Positions 8,075 to 16,456 of a stretch of DNA of 64,000 nt are shown one piece after another. The position numbers were made by a program, and so were the translations under genes. The number at the start of each line of letters is the position of its first letter. The first letter of the stretch is position 1. The notes below the pieces were generated by a model. The model made no database searches and was not told the DNA's origin. It worked only from the letters and a program-made list of their open reading frames with translations. Location: the NCBI GenBank assembly GCA_963422775.4, contig CAUJSJ030000050.1, positions 1 through 64,000 on the forward strand, in the 5' to 3' direction. The DNA comes from Pelomonas sp963422775. GTDB lineage: Bacteria; Pseudomonadota; Gammaproteobacteria; Burkholderiales; Burkholderiaceae_C.

Positions 8075-11000
8075 CCGTCACGCGGCGGCCGGTGGCGAAG
8101 CGGCCGAGCTTCACGATCAGGCGGAACACGAAGCGCACCATGACCAGGGCCAGCACGGCTTCGATCAAGGTCAGCACGAAGGCCCCGACCACCGTGAACC
8201 GCGGCGTGCGGCGGTGGAACTTGGCCAGGGCATGGTCGCGGGCAAGCTCGATGCTGTCGTAGAAGGTCGGCACGATCAGCAAGGTCAGCAGCGTCGATGT
8301 GATGGTGCCGCCGATGATGGCCACGGCCATCGGGCGGTAGAACTCGCCGCCCTCACCGATGCCGATGGCCACCGGCATCATGCCGGCGATCAGCGCCAGC
8401 GTCGTCATCAGGATGGGTCTGAAGCGCTTGCGGCCTGCATGCATCAGCGCCTCTTCGCGGTCGATACCGGCCGCCTCCTCCTGGCGCGTCGCGTCCAGCA
8501 GCAGGATGGCGTTCTTGGCCACCAGGCCCATCAGCATGATGACGCCAATGAGGCTCATCAGGTTCAGCGTGCCCTTGGTGAGGATCAGCGCCAGCACGAC
8601 GCCGATCAGGCTCAGCGGCAGCGACAGCATGACGGCCAGCGGCGCCGTGAAGCTGTTGAACTGAATGACGAGCACGAAGTACATCAGCGCGATGCCGGAC
8701 AGCAGCGCGGTGATCATGGCCGTGAAGACGACCTGCTGATCGCGGGCGGCGCCGGCCAGCTCGATGCCGAAGCCGGGCGGGAAGTCGATCTTCTCGGCCA
8801 GCTTCTTGGCTTCGGCCGTGATCTCGCCGGACGAGCGACCTTGCGCGTTGGCGCTGACCGTGATGGTGCGCTTGCCGTCGCCGTGCTGGATCTGGCCCGG
8901 GCCCTTGCCCATCGTGACGGTGGCGATCTGGTCCAGCGGCACCATGCGGTTCGTGCCCGTCACGGCGATCGGCAGACGCTCGATGTTGGCCGCGTCGACG
9001 CGGTCACTCGGGTGCAGGCGGATGGCCACGTCGCGGGCTTCACCGGTCGGGTCGATCCAGTCGCCGGCCTCGACGCCGGCAAAGGCCACGCGCAGCGCCT
9101 GGGCGGCGTCGTTGACCGAGATGCCCATCTGGTTGGCCAGGCTGCGATCGAGTTCGATCTGCAGCTCGTTCTGCGGGTCCTGCTCGGAGTAGCCTATGTC
9201 GACCGCGCCCTTGATGCCCTGCATGGTCTTCTGGAAGTCCTGCGTGATCTGCTGCAGGCGGCGCGTGTCGGTGCCGAAGAAGCGGATCTGCACGGGCTTC
9301 TGCGCGCCGTTGTTCAGGTCGTCGAGCACGACGTACTCGGCGCCGACCAGGCGGGCCACTTTCTCGCGCAGGTCCTTGGCGACGTCGGCGGCCGAACGCT
9401 GGCGCTCGGTGCTCTTGCCGATGTCGACGTAGATGCGACCGCCGCTGGCGTTGGGGTAGGACGTGGTCGCCTTGGTTTCCTTCATCGTCGCGGCCAGGGC
9501 CGCAGCGGCATCGAGCTTGAGTTTGGAATAGTCCAGGCTGCTGGAGGCCGGGCTGCGCACCTCAATGGCCAGGAAGCCGGCATCGGCCTGCGGCAGGAAA
9601 CTGGAGCCGCCGACCGTGGCCTGCAGCGCGATGGCGCCTACGAAGCTCAGCACGGCGAAGGCCGCCATCCAGCGGCGGTGGTGCAGCGCCCAGGCGATGA
9701 CGTGGCCATAACCGTTGGCGACACCGTCGAACCAGTGGTTGAAGCGCTCCAGCACCTTGCTGAAGCCGGTCTTGGGCTGCTCGTGGTAGCCCGGGGGGTC
9801 ACCCCAGTAGGCCGACAGCATCGGGTCGAGCGTGAAGCTGATGATCAGTGACACGACGACCGAGGCGACGACGGTCAGCGCGAAGGGCTTGAACCACTGC
9901 CCGGGGCCGTTGCCCATGAAGGCGACGGGCACGAACACGGCGACGATGGCAAAGGTGGTGGCCGCGACGGCCAGACCGATTTCGGCCGTGCCCTCGCGCG
10001 CCGCGGTCATGCGGTCGCTGCCGCGCTCCATGTGGCGCACGATGTTCTCCCGCACGACGATGGCGTCGTCGATGAGCACGCCGATGGCCAGCGACAGGCC
10101 CAGCAGGCTCATGAAGTTCAGCGAGAAGCCCATCAGCCAGACGGCGATGAAGGCCGCCAGCACGGACGTGGGCAGGGACAGTGCGGTGATCAGGGTCGAG
10201 CGCCAGCTGTTCAGGAAGGCGTAGACGACGAAGATGGTCAGCGCGGCACCGAACACCAGCGCGTCGGTCACGTTGTGCAGGCTGTTCTCGGCATCCTTGC
10301 CGCCGTCCTGCGTGATCTCGAGCGTGGTGCCCTTGGGCAGTTCCTTCTCGATCTCCTTGACGAGCTTGCGCGAGTCGTTGGCGACGCTGACGGTGGACGC
10401 ATCACGCGAGCGCGTGATGGAGATGCCGACGTTGGGGCGGCCGTTGCGCAGCGAATAGCCCGTCATTTCGGCGAAGCCGTCCTGCCACCTCGGCGACCTG
10501 GCCCAGGCGGATGACCATGGCGCCGTTGCGCTTGATGATCATCTGCTCGAACTCGGCCGGTGACTCCAGGCGGCCGAGCAGGCGGATGCTCTGGTCTTCC
10601 AGCGCGCCTCGCACCTTGCCGACGGGCGCGGTCGTGTTCTGCGCGCGCACGGAGTTCAGCACTTCGGTGACCGAGACGCCGAACTCGCGCAGCTTCTCGG
10701 CGTGCAGCAGGATGGACAGCTCGCGCTTGAGCGAGCCGTTGACGCCGACGGTCGACACGCCCGCGATGCCGCGGAAGCGCTCGGCGAGCTTGTCCTCGGC
10801 CAGGCGGCTGAGCTGGGCGTGCGTCAGCGTCGTGCTGGACAGCGACAGCTGCAGGATGGGCTGGGCGCCCGGGTCGGCCCGCGTGATGATGGGCTCGCGG
10901 ATCTCGGTGGGCAGCTTGTAGCGCACCGACGCGATGGCGTTGCGCACCTCATCGGCGGCCTCGATCATGTTCTTCGAGAAGTCGAACACCAGCACGAGCG

Positions 11001-11268
11001 TGGCGCTGCCCTCGCGCGACGTGGAGTTGGAGCGGTCCACGCCCGAGATGCTTTGCAGCGCCTTCTCGATGCGGTTGACGACCTCGCGCTCCACCGTCTC
11101 GGGTGAAGCCCCCGGATACGGGATGTTGATGACGAGCACCGGCGGCTCGACTTCGGGGAACTGGTTGACCTTGAGCTTGGACAGCGCCAGCAGGCCCACC
11201 AGCATCAGCCCGATGACCATGACGACGGTCGCGACGGGCTTTTTGATGCTGAAGTTGGAGAGGAACAT
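8052..11268 (-). pseudogene. RND (AcrB/HAE1-type) efflux pump, split by a one-base frameshift
   Basis: Two frames together encode a normal-length RND inner-membrane pump (about 1071 residues). The N-terminal 261 residues (MFLSNFSIKKPVATVVMVIG through RLGQVAEV) are in one frame. The rest, starting QDGFAEMTGYSLRNGRPNVG, is in another. The total span of 3217 nt is 3 x 1072 + 1, and removing one C from the CC at 10485-10486 restores a continuous family-like reading. The proton-relay residues are present: GVLIDDAIVVREN (Asp-Asp) and GLVAKNAILLLD (Lys). It follows its adaptor gene by 14 bp. As written the gene is broken. A true pseudogene or a sequencing error are both possible; all other parts look intact, which favours a recent change or an error. 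Confidence 0.9.
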
Positions 11269-11282
11269 CGAAGGCCTCCTGC

Positions 11283-12446
11283 TTACTTGCTGGCGGTGGG
11301 CGTGGGGGCCGCCGCCGCGACGGCCGAGGCTGCGCCGGAACCCGCTGCGACGCGTTGCACGGCAGCGCCGTCCACCAGGTTGCCGGTGGGTGCGCGCAGC
11401 ACCAGATCACCCAGGGCCAGGCCGGAGGCGATGACGACCTCGCCGCGGCGATCATCACGCTCGCCGAGGATCACGTTGACCTTTTTCAACTGGTTGCCGT
11501 CGACCTTCCAGACGAAGGCGGTATCACCCTGGCGCTGCACCGAGCCCTCGACCAGCACCAGCGCCTTGCGCTCGGCGCTCTCGACGCGACCTTCGGCGTA
11601 GAGGCCGGAAACCTGGGGCGCCTTGCTGCGGTCGTTGAATTCGGCGATCAGCTCGACCTGACGGGTCGTCGCGTTGGCAGCCGCGTCGATGCGGGCCAGC
11701 TTGCCGCGGAACTCCGCATCGCCGAAGCCGTTGATGCGGAAGGCCACCGGCTGGCCGAGCTTGAGCTCGCCCAGGCGGTCGGCCGAGACCTGGCCCTCGA
11801 AGCGCATGGACGCCGGGTCGATGACCTTGATGAGTTCGCGGCCGATCTGCACGGTGTCACCGACCGAGATCTTGCGCTCGCTCACCACCCCGTCGAACGG
11901 CGCCCTCACCTCGGTGCGCGAAACCTGCTGGCGGGCCGTGACGGCGCGCGCCTTGGCCGCGGCAAGTTCGCTCTGGGCGGAGTTGCGGCGCACTTCGGCG
12001 TCCTCCAGACCCTGCATGGAAATCATGCCCTGCTGGTTCAGCGTGCGCTGGCGGGCCAGCACGCGCTCGGTCTGCTCGAAGCTTTGCTGGGCGGCACGCA
12101 GCGCCTCCTCGGCCGAGGTCAGACCGTCGCGGATGGATGTCGGGTCCAGGCGAATGATGAGATCACCCGCGCGCACGCGCTCGCCATTGTCCTTGGCCAC
12201 CTGCAGCACCACGGCGGCCACCTCGGCGCGCAGGTCGGCGCGACGGGCCGGCTGGATGGCGCCGGTGATGACGGGCGCGCCGATCAGGCCGCTCTGGCCG
12301 ACGGGCCGCAGATCCTCCGGGGCCAGCAGCAGCGGTGCTGCGGTCTTGGCTGCCGTCTTGGCTTCATCGGGCTTGCCGCTCTTGTTGCAGGCGGTCAGCG
12401 CCAGGGCCAAGGTTAAAGCGGTCAGGATCAGCGGTGCACGCGTCAT
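11283..12446 (-). CDS. RND efflux periplasmic adaptor lipoprotein (membrane fusion protein)
   Basis: A 387-residue adaptor linking an RND pump to an outer-membrane channel. A lipoprotein signal ends at LALALTAC (Cys about residue 20). Then come a lipoyl/barrel-sandwich half (LRAEVAAVVLQVAKDNGERV), an alpha-hairpin around residues 100-165, the second lipoyl half (VRAPFDGVVSERKISVGDTV) and beta-barrel and membrane-proximal domains. The start at 12446 (MTRAPLIL) gives a canonical signal peptide; the 14-residue upstream extension does not. It lies 14 bp before the pump gene in the same operon. No TolC-like gene is nearby, so the pair must use a channel encoded elsewhere. Substrate unknown. Confidence 0.92.
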   Translation of the reverse strand: MTRAPLILTALTLALALTACNKSGKPDEAKTAAKTAAPLLLAPEDLRPVGQSGLIGAPVITGAIQPARRADLRAEVAAVVLQVAKDNGERVRAGDLIIRLDPTSIRDGLTSAEEALRAAQQSFEQTERVLARQRTLNQQGMISMQGLEDAEVRRNSAQSELAAAKARAVTARQQVSRTEVRAPFDGVVSERKISVGDTVQIGRELIKVIDPASMRFEGQVSADRLGELKLGQPVAFRINGFGDAEFRGKLARIDAAANATTRQVELIAEFNDRSKAPQVSGLYAEGRVESAERKALVLVEGSVQRQGDTAFVWKVDGNQLKKVNVILGERDDRRGEVVIASGLALGDLVLRAPTGNLVDGAAVQRVAAGSGAASAVAAAAPTPTASK

Positions 12447-12476
12447 GGAGAAAGACCTTCTTCGGAGGACAAGTTG

Positions 12477-12495
12477 CAGGCGGCTCAAACGCCTG
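12477..12495 (-). terminator. Weak hairpin between the NUDIX and adaptor genes
   Basis: CAGGCG (12477-12482) and CGCCTG (12490-12495) form a 6-bp stem with a 7-nt loop in the 96-bp gap after the NUDIX stop. No T run follows on the minus strand, so it is at best a weak or Rho-assisted end of the nuo-NUDIX transcript. An operator for the efflux operon is equally possible. Confidence 0.25.
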
Positions 12496-12542
12496 AGCTT
12501 AACGGTCTGGCAGTACTTCGCCAGAGGTCATGCACGGAGGGC

Positions 12543-13127
12543 TCAGCAGCTGTGCTGCCAGTTCAGCGGCCAGGCGCCCTGCTGCCAGCGCTGCAGCCAG
12601 AGCAGGCCGATCAGGGTCTTGGCGTCGGTGAGTTCGCCGAGGGCGGCGAGCTGATCCAGCTCCTGCGCCGTGTGCGTGACGAGTTCGAGAAACTCGCCCG
12701 CGTCAAGCTTCTGCGTGCCCTTCGTGAGGCCACGCGCGAAGTAGATGTGGATGACTTCGTCCGAGTACGCGATGGCGTTGTGCAGCACGCCAGCATGGGC
12801 CCATTCGGCGGCGCTGTAGCCGGTTTCCTCGGTCAACTCGCGCTGACCACAGGCCATGGGATCCTCGCCCACATCGAGCTTGCCGGCCGGGAACTCCAGC
12901 ATCACGCGGCCCATCGGGTAGCGGTACTGGCGCTCCAGCAGCAGGCGGCCATCGTCCAGCAGCGGCACGACCATGACGGCGCCGGGATGGCGGATGAACT
13001 CGCGGCTGGCCGTGCTGCCGTCGGGCAGCGCGACGCGGTCCTTGTGGACGTGCAGGAAATGGCCGATGTAGACCTCGGCGCTGTCGAGCTGGCGTTCGAC
13101 GAGATGGGCGTCGTCAGTCTTCGCCAT
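12543..13127 (-). CDS. NUDIX hydrolase, ADP-ribose pyrophosphatase-like
   Basis: A 194-residue NUDIX protein. The full Nudix box GX5EX7REUXEEXGU is present at about residues 85-107: GKLDVGE, seven residues, then RELTEETGY. The surrounding sequence (EFIRHPGAVMVVPLLDDGRL before, EVIHIYFARGL after) resembles ADP-ribose/ADP-sugar pyrophosphatases such as NudF. These hydrolyse ADP-ribose to AMP and ribose 5-phosphate. The start at 13127 (MAKTDDAHL) is the family-like one and overlaps the end of the DUF2818 gene by 14 bp. It ends the conserved nuo gene string; its link to NADH metabolism is plausible but inferred. Confidence 0.9.
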   Translation of the reverse strand: MAKTDDAHLVERQLDSAEVYIGHFLHVHKDRVALPDGSTASREFIRHPGAVMVVPLLDDGRLLLERQYRYPMGRVMLEFPAGKLDVGEDPMACGQRELTEETGYSAAEWAHAGVLHNAIAYSDEVIHIYFARGLTKGTQKLDAGEFLELVTHTAQELDQLAALGELTDAKTLIGLLWLQRWQQGAWPLNWQHSC

Positions 13128-13428
13128 GACGCTTGCTGCGGCGCAGATAGCGCCAGACGAAGCCGGGAAAGCCCAGCGTGATGAAGAGACAGGAGGCCGC
13201 GGCGTAAAACTCCCAGCCTTGCACATGGCGCTGACCGATGCGCGCCTCGAGCAGCGCCCCGAGGCCGAAGCTCAACGCAGCCATCAGCAGCAGTTCCAGC
13301 AACCGCCACCACGCAGCCTTGGGCGCGCGCCGCGGCCCGACCAGCAGCACGCGCTCGCTGAAGTAAGGCAGGTTGGCCGCAACGATGGCGGCGAGGAGAA
13401 CCAGCCAGACGGCCGTCGACTGGTCCAT
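13114..13428 (-). CDS. DUF2818 membrane protein linked to complex I genes
   Basis: A 104-residue protein with three predicted membrane helices (residues 6-22, 42-60 and 73-92) and basic ends. It matches the DUF2818 family, which in betaproteobacteria occurs directly after nuoN, as here with a 13-bp gap. A role in complex I assembly or stability can be suggested from this fixed position only; nothing in the sequence shows a catalytic or cofactor site. Confidence 0.8.
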   Translation of the reverse strand: MDQSTAVWLVLLAAIVAANLPYFSERVLLVGPRRAPKAAWWRLLELLLMAALSFGLGALLEARIGQRHVQGWEFYAAASCLFITLGFPGFVWRYLRRSKRHGED

Positions 13429-13441
13429 CAGCAGCAGGCCA

Positions 13442-14923
13442 TCAGGTCGAAAGGGCCTTCACGATGGCGTGTCCGCACAGCGCCATCAGGCCGCCGGGCA
13501 ACAGACCGAAGACCAGCACCGCAGCACCGTTCAAGGACATGACGAAGCGCACATCGGCCGGCGCGGTGATGGGCGCCATGTCGGTCGGCTCTTCGAAGAA
13601 CATGACCTTGACGATGCGCAGGTAGTAGAAGGCGCCGATCAGCGACACGACGACCGCGAAGACCGAGAGGTAGAGATAGGCGTCCACGTTGGTCGACACC
13701 AGCGCCTGCAGCACCGCCAGCTTGGCGTAGAAACCAACGGTCGGCGGCACACCGGCCAGCGAGAACATGAAGAGGGTCATGACCAGCGCGAACCAGGGGC
13801 TGCGCTTGCCCAGGCCGGCCAGATCCTTGATCTCCTCGGCCTCATGGCCCTGGCGCGACAGCAGGATGATCATGCCGAAGGTACCCAGCGTCGTCAGCAC
13901 GTAGGTGACGGCATAGAACATGGCCGAGCTGTAGGCGTTGTCGCCCCACTTGGTGCTTTCGTTGACGACGCCCGCGGTCATGCCCAGCAGCATGAAACCC
14001 ATGTTGGCGATGGTCGAGTAGGCCAGCATGCGCTTCAGATTGCTCTGGGCGATGGCCGCCAGGTTGCCGATCAGCAGCGACATGATGGCCAGCACCATCA
14101 GCATCTGCTGCCAGTCGGCCGCCAGGCCGATCATGCCTTCGACGAGCAGGCGCATGGTGATGGCAAACGCGGCCAGCTTGGGCGCGCCAGCGATCAACAG
14201 CGTGACGGCCGTGGGCGCGCCCTGGTAGACATCGGGCACCCACATGTGGAAGGGTGCGGCGGCCAGCTTGAAGGCCAGGCCCGCGACGACGAAGACGGTG
14301 CCGAAGACCAGCACGGCCTTGTTGGGGATGCCCTTGGAAATGACGTCGAAGACTTCGGGGATGCTGAGCGAGCCGGTGGCGCCGTACATCATCGACAGGC
14401 CGTACAGCAGGAAGCCGCTGGCCAGCGCACCGAGCACGAAGTACTTCATCGCCGCCTCGGTCGACACCGCATGGTCGCGCCGCAGCGCAACGAGGGCGTA
14501 GAGCGACAGGCTCATCAGCTCCAGGCCGAGGTAGACGACCAGGAAGTTGTTGGCCGACAGCATCACGTTGATGCCCAGCAGCGAGAACAGGCTGAGGATG
14601 AAAAGTTCGCCTTTGAGCATGTCGCGCGAGGCCGCATAGGGGCGCGCATAGACCAGGGTGATCATCGTTGCCACGCAGGCGAAGCCGGCCAGCAGGTGCC
14701 CCATGGGGTCGGCCACGACCATGCCCTGCATGGCATAGGTGGTCAGGCCCGCATCGAAATAGCTGAAGTGCAGGCCGGCGACGACGACCAGGCTGAGCTG
14801 GGTCAGCCAGTAGGTCGGGCGGCGTTGCTCGTCGGTGACCCACAGGTCCACCAGGGCCACCACGCAGCCCATCGCCAGCAACAGGATTTCGGGATAGATC
14901 GCGAGCCAGTTCATGTCGTTCAT
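13442..14923 (-). CDS. nuoN: NADH-quinone oxidoreductase subunit N
   Basis: A 493-residue antiporter-like membrane subunit of respiratory complex I, with about 14 helices in the inner membrane, contributing to proton translocation. The proton-antiporter domain contains GLELMSLSLYALVALRRD, the lysine-bearing helix FKLAAAPFHMWVPDVYQGAP and SNLKRMLAYSTIANMGFML, all typical of NuoN. It is the last nuo gene (order A to N); 21 bp separate it from nuoM. A second Met three codons after the first (MNDMNW) is an alternative start. Confidence 0.97.
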   Translation of the reverse strand: MNDMNWLAIYPEILLLAMGCVVALVDLWVTDEQRRPTYWLTQLSLVVVAGLHFSYFDAGLTTYAMQGMVVADPMGHLLAGFACVATMITLVYARPYAASRDMLKGELFILSLFSLLGINVMLSANNFLVVYLGLELMSLSLYALVALRRDHAVSTEAAMKYFVLGALASGFLLYGLSMMYGATGSLSIPEVFDVISKGIPNKAVLVFGTVFVVAGLAFKLAAAPFHMWVPDVYQGAPTAVTLLIAGAPKLAAFAITMRLLVEGMIGLAADWQQMLMVLAIMSLLIGNLAAIAQSNLKRMLAYSTIANMGFMLLGMTAGVVNESTKWGDNAYSSAMFYAVTYVLTTLGTFGMIILLSRQGHEAEEIKDLAGLGKRSPWFALVMTLFMFSLAGVPPTVGFYAKLAVLQALVSTNVDAYLYLSVFAVVVSLIGAFYYLRIVKVMFFEEPTDMAPITAPADVRFVMSLNGAAVLVFGLLPGGLMALCGHAIVKALST

Positions 14924-14944
14924 TGTTCTTGCCTCTGACTCGAA

Positions 14945-16435
14945 TCAGGCCGGGATCTTGCTCAGCGCGACGTGCTTGAGCAGCTCGACCACCGAGTTGT
15001 GCATCACGTCGGTGAAGGGCTTGGGATACAGGCCCATGTAGAGCGTCGCCACAGCCAGCAGGCCCAGCATGAGGAATTCGCGGCTGTTGATGTCGGTGAG
15101 CGCGCGGACGTCGTCGTTGGCGATATCGCCGAAGTAGACGCGCTTGATCATCCACAGCGTGTAGGCCGCGCCGAAAACCAGCGCCGTGGCAGCGATGGCG
15201 GCCAGCCAGAAGTTGGCCTGGACGGTGCCGAGGATGACCATCCACTCGCCGACGAAGCCGGCCGTGGCAGGCAGGCCGCAATTGGCCATGCCGAAGAAGA
15301 CGGCAAAGGCCGCGAACTTGGGCATGGTGTTGACGACACCGCCGTAGGCCGCGATCTCCCGTGAATGCACGCGGTCGTAGAGCACGCCGATGCACAGGAA
15401 CATGGCGCCAGACACGAAGCCGTGCGAGATCATCTGCACGAGGCCGCCTGAGACGCCGAGTTCATTGAAGATGAAGAAGCCCAGCGTCACGAAGCCCATG
15501 TGGGCGATGGACGAGTAGGCCACCAGCTTCTTCATGTCCTTCTGCACCAGCGCAACCAGGCCGATGTAGACGACGGCGATCAGCGACATCGCGATGATGA
15601 GCCAGGACCACTGGCGTGCCGCATCCGGCGCGATCGGCAGCGAGAAGCGCAGGAAGCCGTAGCAGCCCAGCTTCAGCATGATCGCGGCCAGCACGACGGA
15701 GCCACCGGTGGGCGCCTCGACGTGGGCGTCGGGCAGCCAGGTGTGCACCGGCCACATCGGCACCTTCACGGAGAAGGCCGCCAGGAAGGCAAAGAACAGC
15801 CAGGTCTGTGCGCCGCCGGCGAGCGGCAGTTTGTGCCAGGTCTGGATGTCGAACGAACCGGCACCGTTGACCAGATTGGCCTGGTAGTACAGGTACAGCA
15901 GCGCCACCAGCATCAGCAGCGAGCCGGCCAGCGTGTAGAGGAAGAATTTGAAGGCCGCATAGACGCGGTTGGCACCGCCCCAGACGCCGATGATGATGTA
16001 CATCGGGATCAGCGTGGCCTCGAAGAACACGTAGAACAGCATGCCGTCCAGCGCGGAGAACACGCCCACCATCAGGCCGGACAGGATCAGGAACGCGCCC
16101 ATGTACTGGTTGACGCGGGTCTCGATGACCTCCCAGGCGGAGATGACGACGATGACCGTGATGAAGGCGGTCAGCGGCACGAACCACATCGAGATGCCAT
16201 CCACGCCCAGGTGGTAGCGGATGGCGAAGCGCTCGATCCAGGGTTGGTTCTCGACGAACTGCATCGCGGCGGTCGTCGTGTCGAAGCCCGTGATCAGCGG
16301 CAACGTCACGAGGAAACTCAGCACGGCCCCGATCAGGGCCAGCCGGCGCACCACGTGCGCATGCTCGTCACGGCCGATCGCCAGCAGCAAAGCGCCGCAG
16401 ACGATGGGCAGAAAAATCGCAAGACTCAGCAACAT
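14945..16435 (-). CDS. nuoM: NADH-quinone oxidoreductase subunit M
   Basis: A 496-residue antiporter-like proton-channel subunit of complex I. Key conserved parts are visible: the glutamate-bearing helix FYVFFEATLIPMYIIIGVWG (near residue 140), KVPMWPVHTWLPDAHVEAP with the conserved Lys (near 230) and KLVAYSSIAHMGFVTLG (near 310). About 14 membrane helices, normal length. It lies between nuoL (21 bp gap) and nuoN on the same transcript. Confidence 0.97.
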   Translation of the reverse strand: MLLSLAIFLPIVCGALLLAIGRDEHAHVVRRLALIGAVLSFLVTLPLITGFDTTTAAMQFVENQPWIERFAIRYHLGVDGISMWFVPLTAFITVIVVISAWEVIETRVNQYMGAFLILSGLMVGVFSALDGMLFYVFFEATLIPMYIIIGVWGGANRVYAAFKFFLYTLAGSLLMLVALLYLYYQANLVNGAGSFDIQTWHKLPLAGGAQTWLFFAFLAAFSVKVPMWPVHTWLPDAHVEAPTGGSVVLAAIMLKLGCYGFLRFSLPIAPDAARQWSWLIIAMSLIAVVYIGLVALVQKDMKKLVAYSSIAHMGFVTLGFFIFNELGVSGGLVQMISHGFVSGAMFLCIGVLYDRVHSREIAAYGGVVNTMPKFAAFAVFFGMANCGLPATAGFVGEWMVILGTVQANFWLAAIAATALVFGAAYTLWMIKRVYFGDIANDDVRALTDINSREFLMLGLLAVATLYMGLYPKPFTDVMHNSVVELLKHVALSKIPA

Positions 16436-16456
16436 TCTTGTTCTCCGCCGCTTCGC

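Noticed and set aside
8214..9851. Long plus-strand open frame opposite the RND pump gene
   Set aside because: It is antisense to clearly conserved RND transporter sequence, and its composition is His/Gln/Arg-rich with no recognisable motif.
13373..14938. Long plus-strand open frame opposite nuoN
   Set aside because: It mirrors nuoN exactly and has antisense-type composition. nuoN is fully supported.
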